Of a stretch of 29,982 bases of DNA, positions 1-7,560 are shown piece after piece. The stretch comes from JAOZHU01 sp964506435. GTDB taxonomy: Archaea; Thermoproteota; Bathyarchaeia; Bathyarchaeales; Bathycorpusculaceae. The DNA lies in contig CAZDLK010000016.1 in the NCBI GenBank assembly GCA_964506435.1, positions 1-29,982 on the forward strand, read 5' to 3'. The notes under the pieces are model-generated. The model had not been told where the DNA came from, searched no databases, and saw nothing but the letters and a program-made list of their open reading frames with translations. Position 1 is the stretch's first letter, and each line of letters opens with the position of its first letter. The position numbers and the translations under genes were made by a program.

Positions 1-76
1 GCACAATTGAGACGCCGTTGCTTGTTTCAGTCTTTTTGGGTCTCAAAACTGACCCGCATTCAGGACAAAACTCCAT
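1..76 (-). CDS. Transcription factor S (TFS/RpoM), N-terminal part, cut by window edge
   Basis: Only the first 25 codons lie in the window. The start is ATG at 76 on the minus strand, giving MEFCPECGSVLRPKK. This is the CPxCG half of the N-terminal zinc ribbon of archaeal transcription factor S, the TFIIS/RPB9-like protein that stimulates transcript cleavage by RNA polymerase. A purine-rich AGAGG lies about 7 bases upstream of the ATG, and a TATA-like box lies at 136-146. The second zinc ribbon with its acidic DE pair, which would confirm TFS over another zinc-ribbon protein, lies outside the window. The gene follows the DUF488 gene on the same strand after a 101-base gap and has its own likely promoter. 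Confidence 0.72.
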   Translation of the reverse strand, partial: MEFCPECGSVLRPKKTETSNGVSIV

Positions 77-135
77 AATGGAAACCTCTGTTCACCGTTA
101 ACTGTTGACTTCTTTAAGTGAGAAAGCTTCAAGCC

Positions 136-146
136 TAATATAAGTA
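136..146 (-). promoter_or_regulatory. TATA box upstream of the TFS gene
   Basis: On the minus strand the segment reads ACTTATATTAG, close to the archaeal TATA consensus. It would place a transcript start near 115, leaving a leader of about 40 bases with an AGAGG ribosome site before the ATG at 76. No experimental support. Confidence 0.4.
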
Positions 147-177
147 TAGGTTTGCGTGTGCACCCGCCACAAATTGA

Positions 178-759
178 CTATTCAGATACTCCGAAATCCG
201 TCAACGCCCTTTGCGGCGTCTCTTTCGCGTACAATGGATACGTGATTTTCGCGCCCTCTACAAGCGCGTTCGGGCTTAATTCATGGTTAAACTTGTGTTC
301 GCTATCCAAGATATGTTCTACTTTGATGTGCCTTACTGTGAGCGCGTCTGAAATTAGAATGCGGTGGCAGCGCCACGGTAACGCTTCCGCGCACATCACT
401 GCAACGCGGTTTTCTCGGGCAAGCGCCATCAGTTTAAGCAGGTTTTCGGTGAACTCGCGGGTTTGCATGTAATCTGCGTAGCCTCTGAAGCTTTTGTTTC
501 GCCATGCCTTGTTCACTGAGTCACTGCTGGTTCTGCGGAGTCCGCCCAGTTCGGGCATGTGACTGTACTGTATTCCTTCCGTTTTCAGCGCTTCGGGTAG
601 TGTTTCTTTGTTGAATTGGGGGTTGTGTCTGGAACGCGGAACTGTGCGCACATCCACCACTAAAGTCACATCATGTGCTTTCAGGATGGTAATGAATTCA
701 GTTAGTTCACGCGTGGAATGCCCGACAGTCAACACTGTAGTTTCAGGTTCACGCTTCAT
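178..759 (-). CDS. DUF488 family protein
   Basis: A 193-residue protein of the DUF488 family, a small cytosolic family without a settled biochemical role. Visible family marks are the N-terminal TVGHSTR motif (about residues 11-17), the VDVRTVPRSRHNPQF segment (35-50), the PELGGLRR stretch and a late VMCAEALPWRCHR segment, the usual conserved Cys-Glu/Cys-His-Arg block. Length fits the family and the protein looks intact. The ATG start at 759 is preceded by a GGGAG about 14 bases upstream and by a TATA-like box at 801-810. It is followed on the same strand by the TFS gene. Family membership is clear; function is not. Confidence 0.85.
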   Translation of the reverse strand: MKREPETTVLTVGHSTRELTEFITILKAHDVTLVVDVRTVPRSRHNPQFNKETLPEALKTEGIQYSHMPELGGLRRTSSDSVNKAWRNKSFRGYADYMQTREFTENLLKLMALARENRVAVMCAEALPWRCHRILISDALTVRHIKVEHILDSEHKFNHELSPNALVEGAKITYPLYAKETPQRALTDFGVSE

Positions 760-800
760 TAGGTGCTTGCTCCCGCCTGACGCTTATGGATGAAGGTGCT

Positions 801-810
801 ATATTAAAGC
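801..810 (-). promoter_or_regulatory. TATA box for the DUF488 gene
   Basis: The minus strand reads GCTTTAATAT about 45 bases upstream of the DUF488 start codon. Position and sequence fit an archaeal TATA element with a short leader carrying GGGAG. Confidence 0.35.
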
Positions 811-852
811 AAACGCGACTTGCGCTTTGTCCGTTATGAGTTTCGGGAATGG

Positions 853-860
853 CATAAATA
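853..860 (+). promoter_or_regulatory. TATA box for the two-helix membrane protein gene
   Basis: CATAAATA, a good archaeal TATA match, would give a transcript start near 880-886. That makes a short leader containing GGAG at 895-898 in front of TTG 904 or ATG 910, or a leaderless GTG at 886. Confidence 0.4.
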
Positions 861-909
861 GCCAGTTAAGCATGTGTTAGCTTAGGTGAAATTAGGAGCG
901 AGATTGGTT

Positions 910-1323
910 ATGGCGGAAACTGACGCAGGTTTTAAGGATGAATTGATTCTTGCCATGCATGAAGAACTTGAGAGGGCGCTTGCAGAAGAAACGCCCAGCG
1001 CAGCCGACGCGAACGCGGAACGCGAACGGCACAAAGAAGCCATGCTGCACATTCTCGCAGCGTCGGTTAGAACGCAAAGACTGTATTTTGTCGTGCGCTC
1101 AGCGATTATGAGTCTGATAAGCGCAGCGATTACCTTCACTATAGTTGGTTATTTGGGTTCAATTGACGTGTTTGCAGCCGTGTTTTTGGGAATTTTCTTG
1201 TTTGTGGCGTCACTTGTTATATCCAGATTGTTTGACAAGCAAATTGTTAAATTGTCCCAGAAAATCGTGAGCATACTGAGCAGGTATAAGCGGGCAAGCG
1301 AGTTTGTCTTCAAGAACCTGTAG
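910..1323 (+). CDS. Small membrane protein of unknown function
   Basis: Encodes about 137 residues. The first 65 or so are charged and helical with many Glu, Ala and Arg, probably a cytosolic coiled-coil-like segment. Two hydrophobic stretches follow (about residues 68-87 and 92-111), then a basic C-terminal tail rich in Lys and Arg. The topology suggests two membrane helices with both ends inside. I do not recognise a family. The start is uncertain: GTG 886, TTG 904 and ATG 910 are all in frame. GGAG at 895-898 sits 5 bases before TTG 904 and 11 before ATG 910. The gene stands alone, divergent from the DUF488 gene. Confidence 0.65.
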   Translation: MAETDAGFKDELILAMHEELERALAEETPSAADANAERERHKEAMLHILAASVRTQRLYFVVRSAIMSLISAAITFTIVGYLGSIDVFAAVFLGIFLFVASLVISRLFDKQIVKLSQKIVSILSRYKRASEFVFKNL

Positions 1324-1425
1324 GTTGCCCTTGCTTGGTAATCAACTGTAATAATGTAAGCAGATGTACCAGAAAACATTTTTCCCCGTTGCATGTTACT
1401 AGCATAAACATTGGCGGCGTCGCAC

Positions 1426-1785
1426 ATGGCAGAACCTGAAACTAAGAAAAAGCGAAAAAAGAAAACGCAGCTTGTTATCCTGAACGAGCAGGAGCAAGAA
1501 AGCCCAGAGCTTGCTGAACTAGTCAAAGTTTTAGACGAGTTGGAGAAGGAAGGCAAATTCGTTGAAATCCAAGTGTGCCCAAAATGCAAAAGCCCGAAAG
1601 TCCGCAGAGTGAAAACCATGAGCGGCGACTTGTGGAGTCACATGGGGCTGGTTCCAGCAAAGTACGAGTGCCCAGAATGCGGCTGGCGGGCACGGCTGGT
1701 TCTGAAAGCAACTAACAAACGCCTAAGCGTCAGGGACGTTGAAATTATCGCTGAGGCTTTAGAGTCGGAGAATGAACGGGAATAA
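1426..1785 (+). CDS. Zinc-ribbon protein of unknown function
   Basis: A 119-residue protein with a very basic N-terminus (Lys/Arg run at about residues 7-14), a charged helical middle, and a zinc ribbon made of CPKC (about 52-55) and CPEC (about 82-85). The two pairs are about 27 residues apart, as in many archaeal rubredoxin-like or TFIIB/TFIIS-like zinc ribbons. An acidic tail follows. Such proteins often bind nucleic acid or protein partners, but nothing here fixes the role. ATG 1426 is chosen over TTG 1411 because an ATG is present and the extra residues add nothing recognisable. The gene is monocistronic, and its end faces the 3' end of the V4R gene. Confidence 0.7.
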   Translation: MAEPETKKKRKKKTQLVILNEQEQESPELAELVKVLDELEKEGKFVEIQVCPKCKSPKVRRVKTMSGDLWSHMGLVPAKYECPECGWRARLVLKATNKRLSVRDVEIIAEALESENERE

Positions 1786-1809
1786 CCGCTGGTTTTTCAG
1801 TTTAGCCTG

Positions 1810-2316
1810 TTATTTTGCACGTTTAACGTGCCATTCGCAGTACGCATCGCCTTTTCCTACGCATTTGGTTTCCTTTATGTCAGGAGTTTTAAGCGTGAGT
1901 CGCTTGTACATGCCGCTTACGAAGGCTGCTACGCAGGCGCAGTACGTTGCGTCTCCGTCGCGCATATCAGCGAAGAAATTATTCCATATTCTGAACGTGA
2001 ACTCGAATGTTTCTGGCTTAACCTTTACAACTTCTATTTTGCCCAAGCCAGCATCCGTAAACCTTTGAACCGCTGATATCAAGAACTCGCCTACGTTAGC
2101 TTTTGCTTCTCCAGGCACTTCGTCAATGTATTTTTCGCCTGCTGCTTTGAATGCTTCTAGGACGATGACGTTGGCGCCTGACTGGAAAAGGTCTTTAAGC
2201 CTCTGGATAATCTGGAGTAGCCGAGCTTTTGTCAGGATTAAGCATCTGTCTCCGGTTACCTCGTCACAGATTATTCCTCTTTCCGCGTCAAAATGGTACT
2301 TCATTCCTTTTGTCAT
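1810..2316 (-). CDS. V4R-domain protein (predicted small-molecule or metal sensor)
   Basis: A 168-residue protein when started at ATG 2316. The open frame runs back to 2463, but the extra 49 residues are basic, low in complexity and overlap the divergent promoter, so I rejected them. The C-terminal part matches the V4R (4-vinyl reductase-like) domain, ending in the family-like ETKCVGKGDAYCEWHV, with Cys and His well placed for a ligand. Several other cysteines (about residues 17, 25 and a CAC triplet) fit a metal or thiol-reactive role. V4R domains often act as hydrocarbon- or metal-sensing modules. It is divergent from the AbrB/ArsM-like pair, so a sensory or regulatory link is plausible but inferred. 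Confidence 0.7.
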   Translation of the reverse strand: MTKGMKYHFDAERGIICDEVTGDRCLILTKARLLQIIQRLKDLFQSGANVIVLEAFKAAGEKYIDEVPGEAKANVGEFLISAVQRFTDAGLGKIEVVKVKPETFEFTFRIWNNFFADMRDGDATYCACVAAFVSGMYKRLTLKTPDIKETKCVGKGDAYCEWHVKRAK

Positions 2317-2393
2317 GGTGTATGTTTTTGCGCATTTATGGTATTTATGCTTTTGAGTATGCTTCGAGGCATATCCACGGCATATTGTTAGAT

Positions 2394-2413
2394 TTTTCTG
2401 ATTTTTCAGAAAA
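2394..2413. repeat. Inverted repeat next to the AbrB-gene TATA box (possible operator)
   Basis: Two perfect 7-base arms, TTTTCTG (2394-2400) and CAGAAAA (2407-2413), with a 6-base spacer. The right arm ends two bases before the TATA box at 2415, where a bound protein would interfere with TBP/TFB or recruit them. It lies in the divergent V4R/AbrB promoter region, so it could act on both genes. Confidence 0.45.
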
Positions 2414-2414
2414 G

Positions 2415-2422
2415 TATAAATA
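2415..2422 (+). promoter_or_regulatory. TATA box for the AbrB/methyltransferase operon
   Basis: TATAAATA is close to the archaeal consensus, about 42 bases upstream of the ATG at 2457. It predicts a transcript start near 2443. Confidence 0.6.
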
Positions 2423-2456
2423 TTCTTACCTCGCTGAATCTTACACGGTAATAATA

Positions 2457-2696
2457 ATGGCAAACAAAAGAGAATGCTGCAAAATAGACGCCGTAGTCAC
2501 CATGGACGCAAAAGGGCAAATAGTCCTGCCGAAAGACCTGCGAGAAAAAGCAAAACTTAACCCAGGTGCCAAACTGGCGCTTATCGGTTTTGAACGCGAC
2601 GGCGACGTATGCTGCATCAGCATTATCAAAGCTGACACACTCAGCGGCACAGTAAAGACCATGCTGGGACCAATCTTAAACGAGGCACTCAAATAG
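2457..2696 (+). CDS. AbrB/SpoVT-type protein resembling the HgcAB-associated family
   Basis: A 79-residue protein with a swapped-hairpin AbrB DNA-binding fold: the TMDAKGQIVLPKDLRE segment (about 15-30) is the classic AbrB/MazE N-terminal strand-helix. Two vicinal cysteine pairs, C7-C8 and C52-C53, are typical of the AbrB-like family annotated as HgcAB-associated protein (HgcC). That family occurs near mercury-methylation genes and, in many archaea, near ArsM-like methyltransferases. No hgcA or hgcB is in this window. ATG 2457 is preferred because it follows the TATA box at 2415. The next gene starts 4 bases after the stop, so the two are surely co-transcribed. A metal(loid)-responsive regulator using its Cys pairs is a reasonable inference. 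Confidence 0.75.
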   Translation: MANKRECCKIDAVVTMDAKGQIVLPKDLREKAKLNPGAKLALIGFERDGDVCCISIIKADTLSGTVKTMLGPILNEALK

Positions 2697-2700
2697 GAAG

Positions 2701-3513
2701 GTGAAAACTGTGAAAGAAGAAAAAGTACGGAAAATGGTGCGTGAAGGTTACGGCAAAATCGCTAAGGCACAACCATGCGGTTGTGGTTGCGGCTCAGCAA
2801 TAAGCGAGCAAATAGGCTACAGCCACAGCGAATTAAGTTCAGTGCCTGAAGGCGCAGACCTTAACTTGGGCTGTGGAAATCCCGTGGCGTTGGCTTCGCT
2901 GAAAGAAGGCGAAACCGTGGTTGATTTAGGCTCAGGCGGAGGCTTAGACTGCTTCCTGTCTGCGAAAAAAGTAGGTGCTACAGGGAAGGTTATAGGCGTG
3001 GACATGACGCCTGAAATGCTTGACCGCGCGAGAGCTAACTGCAGAAAAGGCGGATACAGAAATGTGGAGTTCCGCCTAGGCGAAATCGAGAATTTACCCG
3101 TTGCCGACAACACCGCAGACGTTGTCATCTCTAACTGCGTGATTAACTTGTCTCCAGAAAAACAACGAGTATTCAACGAAGCATTCCGAGTACTGAAACC
3201 AAACGGCAGATTAATGCTTTCAGACATGGTGTTGCTAAAGGATATTCCTGAAACAGTGAAAAAGAGCGTTTTAGGCTACATTGGCTGCGTGTCAGGCGCA
3301 GAAATGAAAGACAAATACGTGAAGCTTATAGAAAACGCTGGATTCAAAGAAATAAAAATCATCGAGGAAACGCGGCTTTCAGTTGAAACAGTCATCAGCG
3401 ACGACACTGCAAAAGCAGTAATGGATGATTTGAAACTGACCAAGAAAACTGCTGAAGAAATCGCCAGTTCCATTGCAAGCATCAAAGTCTCAGCCACAAA
3501 ACCGCCAAACTAA
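2701..3513 (+). CDS. ArsM-like SAM-dependent methyltransferase
   Basis: A 270-residue class I methyltransferase. SAM motif I is VVDLGSGGGLDC (73-84), motif II ends in the acidic D101 of IGVDMTPEM, and motif IV includes DVVISNCVINL (140-150). The cysteines match arsenite methyltransferases: C58 in LGCGNP, C146 in NCVINL and C196 in GYIGCVSGA. A Cys cluster CGCGCG at 26-31 adds possible metal binding. ArsM transfers methyl groups from SAM to arsenite bound by three cysteines; related archaeal proteins are annotated the same way without assay. GTG 2701 overlaps an AGGAAGGTG ribosome site; GTG 2710 is an alternative. The gene is cotranscribed with the AbrB-like gene. The specific substrate (arsenic or another metalloid) is inferred. 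Confidence 0.8.
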   Translation: MKTVKEEKVRKMVREGYGKIAKAQPCGCGCGSAISEQIGYSHSELSSVPEGADLNLGCGNPVALASLKEGETVVDLGSGGGLDCFLSAKKVGATGKVIGVDMTPEMLDRARANCRKGGYRNVEFRLGEIENLPVADNTADVVISNCVINLSPEKQRVFNEAFRVLKPNGRLMLSDMVLLKDIPETVKKSVLGYIGCVSGAEMKDKYVKLIENAGFKEIKIIEETRLSVETVISDDTAKAVMDDLKLTKKTAEEIASSIASIKVSATKPPN

Positions 3514-3612
3514 ACCCCAATTATTTTTCACAAAATCTTTTCGCTGACCATTTCCGAGTTAAATCCTTAAATATGCTTATACTCAAATCCAGCAAGTGGT
3601 AGGTGTTCCTTA

Positions 3613-4344
3613 TTGAGTCTAGCAGTTAACGCAAAATCACTGGTTAAACAGTTTGGCAACATCCGCGCCTTAGACGAGCTAAGCTTCAACATAAAACAAG
3701 GCGAAATTTTCGGTCTCATCGGACCAAACGGCGCGGGAAAAACCACTACTCTCCGCATAATTTCCACGCTGATTTTACCCACGTCAGGCACAGCTGAAAT
3801 CTTCAACTTGAACGTGGTGAATCAAGCAGCTCAAGTCCGCAAAGTCATAACCTACCTCCCAGAAGAAGCAGGAGCATACCCGAACCTTTCAGGCTGGGAA
3901 TACCTAGAGTTTATGGCTAACTTCAGCAAAAACACCGAAAGCGACGTCAAACAAGCCATCAACGAAGCCGCTGCCATAAGCGGTTTAGGCGACCGCTTGA
4001 AAGATAGAGCAAAAACTTACAGCAAAGGCATGAAACGCCGCCTTCTCGTTGCACGAGCTTTAATGACACGCCCGAAACTTGCGGTTTTAGATGAACCTGC
4101 AAGCGGCTTAGATGTACTGCACGCTTACCACGTGCGAGAAATAATCAAGCGTTACGTTAAAGACTACGGCGTCACGGTGCTGCTTAGCAGCCATAACATG
4201 CTGGAAGTTGAGTACCTCTGCAACCGCGTGGCCTTAGTTAACAAGGGCAAAATCGTGGTTGAAGGCGAACCGAAGGAGCTCAAAATCAAATTCAACAGCG
4301 CAAACTTGGAAGAAGTCTTCGCAAAGGTGGTTGGCTATGCTTAA
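3613..4344 (+). CDS. ABC transporter ATP-binding protein, NatA-like
   Basis: A 243-residue nucleotide-binding subunit. Walker A is GPNGAGKTT (37-45), the signature is the NatA-type YSKGM (136-140) instead of LSGGQ, Walker B is LAVLDE (156-161) followed by the SGLD D-loop, and the switch histidine is H194. The Q-loop region reads YLPEEAGAYP and lacks the usual glutamine, a known variation in this subfamily. The TTG start is preceded by GGTAGGTG. The permease gene overlaps its 3' end by 8 bases, so the pair forms one exporter operon. NatAB-type systems export sodium, drugs or lipids; the substrate cannot be told here. Confidence 0.88.
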   Translation: MSLAVNAKSLVKQFGNIRALDELSFNIKQGEIFGLIGPNGAGKTTTLRIISTLILPTSGTAEIFNLNVVNQAAQVRKVITYLPEEAGAYPNLSGWEYLEFMANFSKNTESDVKQAINEAAAISGLGDRLKDRAKTYSKGMKRRLLVARALMTRPKLAVLDEPASGLDVLHAYHVREIIKRYVKDYGVTVLLSSHNMLEVEYLCNRVALVNKGKIVVEGEPKELKIKFNSANLEEVFAKVVGYA

Positions 4345-5626
4345 AGGCTTCAAAACAATCTTCATCAAAGAACTAAAAGAGCTAATTCGCGACCCAAAAA
4401 TCCTCATCGGAATGCTAGTTGTCCCGCTAATACTGTTCCCAGTTCTCGGCATGGTGCTCGGCTACGCCGCAGAGACAGCACAGGAACAAGCCCAAAAAGC
4501 CACGTTGCTGGTGGTAGATAATGACGGCGGAAACTGGTCGCAAACGTTCATCACTTTCCTGAACACTTCAATGAAAACCATAATCATCAACAACACCAGC
4601 CCACAGCAAGTTCTGTCACAGGGCTTGTTAACGCAGAACAACAGCACACAGTTCGTTGAAATTCCCGCAGGCTTCAGCACAAACATGACCGCACACACAA
4701 ACGGCAACTTCAACATCACAGCTACAGTGAACGTGTACGGAGTCTTCCAAGGCGGCGGCATATTCTCCGACCTCGGCTCATCCACCATCAGCGTTCTCGT
4801 AAGCAGCTTCAACAGGTACATAGCGCCAGACCTCGTGCACATGACGCAGTCAACCATAATTAAAGGCGAAATCCAAACAGGCATCGACCCCGCTACACTT
4901 TCAGGCTTGATGATGACGCAGTCTTTAGCCTTGCCTATCACAATAATGATTATGCTCACTTACTCAATGCAAATAGCCGCTACATCTGTAGCTATGGAGA
5001 AAGAAGAGAAAACACTGGAAACCCTCTTAACCGTGCCTGTAGACCGCTTCGCCATCCTCATGGGCAAATTATCCAGCACAATAATCGTCGCAGGCTTAGC
5101 TTCCATAGCCATGATGGTAGGATACAATTACTTGATGAGTTCCATGACAATGGGCATCACAAGCAACGTGCAAGTGGACTTAGTGAAACTCGGTCTGGTT
5201 CCTTCGCCCTTCGGATACCTGCTCTTAGGCATTTCGCTTTTCATCACGCTGCTTTCAGGCTTAGCGTTAGCCGTGATTATGTCCGCGTTTGCATCAGACG
5301 TCCGAGGCGCAACCGCTTTGGTAGGCTACATTTACCCGTTGATTTTCCTTCCTGCGATGGCTTTGATGTACTTGGACTTTAACTCGTTGCCGCTGGCGAT
5401 TCAAGCTGTGTTTTTCGCGATTCCGTACAGTCAACCGATAATAGCTTCCAAAGCCGTGATAATGAACAACTACCCAATTGTGATATTCGGCATAATCTAC
5501 GTTGCAGTGTTCACTTTGGTCGTGATGTACGTGGCGTCGCGGCTGTTTGCCACAGAAAAAATCTTAACAGCAAAACTGAAGTTCAAACGAGGCGGATTTA
5601 GAAAAACAGCAGAACAAAACGACTAG
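4337..5626 (+). CDS. ABC-2 type permease, NatB-like
   Basis: A 429-residue membrane subunit. A cytosolic FIKELKELIRDPKIL amphipathic segment (the usual ABC-2 entry helix) precedes membrane helix 1 (about 20-42). A polar extracellular domain of about 150 residues rich in Thr, Asn and Ser follows, then five or six more hydrophobic helices (about 195-400) and a basic tail. The EKEEKTLETLLTVPV segment after the second helix is the conserved ABC-2 coupling motif. The start is ATG 4337, which overlaps the ATPase gene by 8 bases and has GGTGG just upstream; the open frame reaches back to 4259 inside the ATPase gene and those codons are not used. It works with the ATPase just upstream. Confidence 0.86.
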   Translation: MLKGFKTIFIKELKELIRDPKILIGMLVVPLILFPVLGMVLGYAAETAQEQAQKATLLVVDNDGGNWSQTFITFLNTSMKTIIINNTSPQQVLSQGLLTQNNSTQFVEIPAGFSTNMTAHTNGNFNITATVNVYGVFQGGGIFSDLGSSTISVLVSSFNRYIAPDLVHMTQSTIIKGEIQTGIDPATLSGLMMTQSLALPITIMIMLTYSMQIAATSVAMEKEEKTLETLLTVPVDRFAILMGKLSSTIIVAGLASIAMMVGYNYLMSSMTMGITSNVQVDLVKLGLVPSPFGYLLLGISLFITLLSGLALAVIMSAFASDVRGATALVGYIYPLIFLPAMALMYLDFNSLPLAIQAVFFAIPYSQPIIASKAVIMNNYPIVIFGIIYVAVFTLVVMYVASRLFATEKILTAKLKFKRGGFRKTAEQND

Positions 5627-5667
5627 CCTCTAGCCGCTTTTTCAACATGCTAATGAAACCTATTTTC

Positions 5668-5681
5668 GGCCAATAGTGGCC
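5668..5681. terminator. Possible terminator hairpin after the ABC operon
   Basis: GGCCA and TGGCC can pair across a 4-base loop, followed by a pyrimidine-rich CCTCCCCTCCTTTTC tract. The stem is short and archaeal termination depends mostly on T-tracts, so this is tentative. Confidence 0.25.
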
Positions 5682-5793
5682 CCTCCCCTCCTTTTCTGCA
5701 CAGTTTGACTCTTAGGCTCCAAATATGAACGGCTACTGCTGTGCTCTGCAAGCCATGCCTTCCTCGCATAAACGAAGCTTTATCTCTGTTAAA

Positions 5794-5805
5794 CGTATAA
5801 AATAA
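5794..5805 (+). promoter_or_regulatory. TATA box for pyrDK, consistent with a leaderless transcript
   Basis: CGTATAAAATAA lies only about 20-27 bases upstream of GTG 5822. Archaeal transcription starts about 25 bases downstream of the TATA centre, so the mRNA would begin at or next to the start codon. Confidence 0.5.
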
Positions 5806-5821
5806 CTAACAACGCTTCAAG

Positions 5822-6754
5822 GTGAAAACGCCTTTGAACAGCAACCGCTTAAACATCAACTTCGCAGGTTTAAAACTCAAAAACCCCACAGTTTTAGCAT
5901 CTGGAATTCTAGGCTACTCCACCGAATCACTGACGAGCATCGTTGAAGGCGGCGCAGGAGCCGTCGTAACAAAATCCATCGGCACAAAGCCGCGAACAGG
6001 CTACGCAAACCCAACCGTAGCCCAAGCAAAATACGGACTCATAAACGCCATGGGGCTCCCCAACCCAGGCATAGACGCGTACGTTCAGGAAATCAGCCAC
6101 GCAAAAACCGCGTTATCAGTGCCGCTTATCGTAAGCGTCTACGGCTACTCACCAGAAGAATACGCCTTAACCGCCAAGAAAGCAGCAGAGGCGGGCGCAG
6201 ACGCTGTGGAACTTAACGTGTCATGTCCACACGTGAAAGAAACAGGCTCAGAAATCGGACAGAACCCTACAGTGCTCGCGGAAGTTGTTAAAAAAGTCAA
6301 AGCCGCTGTACACAAACCAGTTATCGTGAAGTTGTCCCCAAACGTCACAGACATCGTGGCAATCGCAGAAGCTGCCGTAAAAGCTGGCGCAGACGCGTTA
6401 ACCGCCGTAAACACCGTCAAAGCCATAGCAATCGACGCTGAAACCGCCATCCCAATATTAAGCAACAAACGCGGCGGACTCTCAGGACCAGCAATAAAAC
6501 CTATCGCGCTCAGATGCGTCTACGACATTTGCGAACGCGTGAAAGTGCCAGTGATGGGCTGCGGCGGCATAACCAACTGGCGCGACGCCGTAGAATTCAT
6601 CATAGCAGGCGCATCCGCAGTGCAAATAGGCACCGCCATAGCGTTGAAAGGCTCTGCAGTGTTCGAAACCGTGAACCGCGGAGTAGAAGCTTACCTGAAA
6701 AAGAAAAAGTTTAGGAGCGTGACCGAAATTGTCGGCTTATCTCACCGCAGCTAA
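5822..6754 (+). CDS. pyrD: Dihydroorotate dehydrogenase, catalytic subunit (class 1B)
   Basis: A 310-residue FMN-dependent TIM barrel that oxidises dihydroorotate to orotate in pyrimidine synthesis. Visible marks are VVTKSI with Lys 51, the NAMGLPNPG segment (75-83), the NVSCPH active site with Cys 135 (cysteine rather than serine marks class 1), NKRGGLSG, and the MGCGGI phosphate/FMN-binding motif near the C-terminus. The next gene, pyrK, overlaps or abuts its end, which together with the Cys base indicates class 1B, the NAD-linked heterotetramer. GTG 5822 is likely a leaderless start, and TTG 5834 is an in-frame alternative. The protein is full length and intact. Confidence 0.92.
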   Translation: MKTPLNSNRLNINFAGLKLKNPTVLASGILGYSTESLTSIVEGGAGAVVTKSIGTKPRTGYANPTVAQAKYGLINAMGLPNPGIDAYVQEISHAKTALSVPLIVSVYGYSPEEYALTAKKAAEAGADAVELNVSCPHVKETGSEIGQNPTVLAEVVKKVKAAVHKPVIVKLSPNVTDIVAIAEAAVKAGADALTAVNTVKAIAIDAETAIPILSNKRGGLSGPAIKPIALRCVYDICERVKVPVMGCGGITNWRDAVEFIIAGASAVQIGTAIALKGSAVFETVNRGVEAYLKKKKFRSVTEIVGLSHRS

Positions 6755-7547
6755 CACCATGCGCACCACGCGCATCCTAAGCGTCACCACCGAAAGCCCA
6801 ACAGTCAAAACCTTCACCGTAAAAGACAAACTCTGCGCCAAAGCTAAACCAGGCCAATTCCTGATGCTCTGGATACCGCGCGTGGATGAGATTCCGCTAA
6901 GCATACTAAACGCCGCCGACGGTAACGCTTCAGTAGCCGTTAAAGCAGTAGGCGAAGCAACACACGCACTGCACAAGCTAAAACGCGGCGACACAATAGG
7001 CATACGCGGACCATTCGGAAACAACTTCACTGAACATTATGGCAAGTTATTGCTGGTGGGCGGCGGAACAGGAATAGCGCCATTGCTATTCTTAGCCAAA
7101 CGCTTAGCCCCAAAAGCTAAACGCTTAACTTTCGTCACAGGCGCCAAAACAAAAAACGAGCTCCTATACCTAAACGAGCTAAACACAGTATGCACCGAGC
7201 AAAGTGCAGTGGCAGCCACGGAAGACGGCAGCTACGGGCTCAAGTGCTTGGCAACCGAACCGCTAGAGCGTCTTCTCACAAAAGCCAATTTTGACATGGT
7301 TTACACTTGCGGACCAGAACTCATGGTGCGCAAAGTCGTTGAGCTTGCAGAAAAACGCGGCGTCCCAGTGGAAGCCAGCTTAGAACGCTTAATGCGGTGC
7401 AGCATAGGCTTATGCGGAAACTGCGTCATAGGTAAATACCGTGTCTGTCGAGACGGACCAGTGTTCAACACTGCACAATTACGCGAAGTCAAAGCTGAGT
7501 TAGGCGTCTCTAAACTGGATTTTGAAGGCAAAAGAATCCCGCTTTAG
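6729..7547 (+). CDS. pyrK: Dihydroorotate dehydrogenase electron transfer subunit
   Basis: A 272-residue iron-sulfur flavoprotein that passes electrons from PyrD to NAD. An N-terminal FAD-binding barrel carries IPLSIL (55-60), in the place of the family's RPxS motif. Next is a nucleotide-binding GGGTGIAPLLFLA (111-123), then the TCGPELM block. The C-terminal 2Fe-2S site has Cys 224, 229, 232 and 240. TTG 6729 overlaps pyrD by 26 bases and has an AGGAG about 12 bases upstream; ATG 6759, just after the pyrD stop, is an equally plausible start and would drop 10 residues. It is translationally coupled to pyrD. Confidence 0.9.
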   Translation: MSAYLTAANTMRTTRILSVTTESPTVKTFTVKDKLCAKAKPGQFLMLWIPRVDEIPLSILNAADGNASVAVKAVGEATHALHKLKRGDTIGIRGPFGNNFTEHYGKLLLVGGGTGIAPLLFLAKRLAPKAKRLTFVTGAKTKNELLYLNELNTVCTEQSAVAATEDGSYGLKCLATEPLERLLTKANFDMVYTCGPELMVRKVVELAEKRGVPVEASLERLMRCSIGLCGNCVIGKYRVCRDGPVFNTAQLREVKAELGVSKLDFEGKRIPL

Positions 7548-7560
7548 CTGGTTTTTGAAA

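Noticed and set aside
2317..2463. 49-residue N-terminal extension of the V4R protein
   Set aside because: Low-complexity, basic residues overlapping the divergent TATA box; ATG 2316 gives a normal start.
2457..3513. Mercury methylation locus (hgcAB)
   Set aside because: Only an HgcC-like AbrB protein is present; no corrinoid protein or ferredoxin with the HgcA/HgcB features was seen.
5627..5821. tRNA or small RNA gene
   Set aside because: No T-loop, anticodon stem or acceptor pairing; only a short 5-base hairpin.
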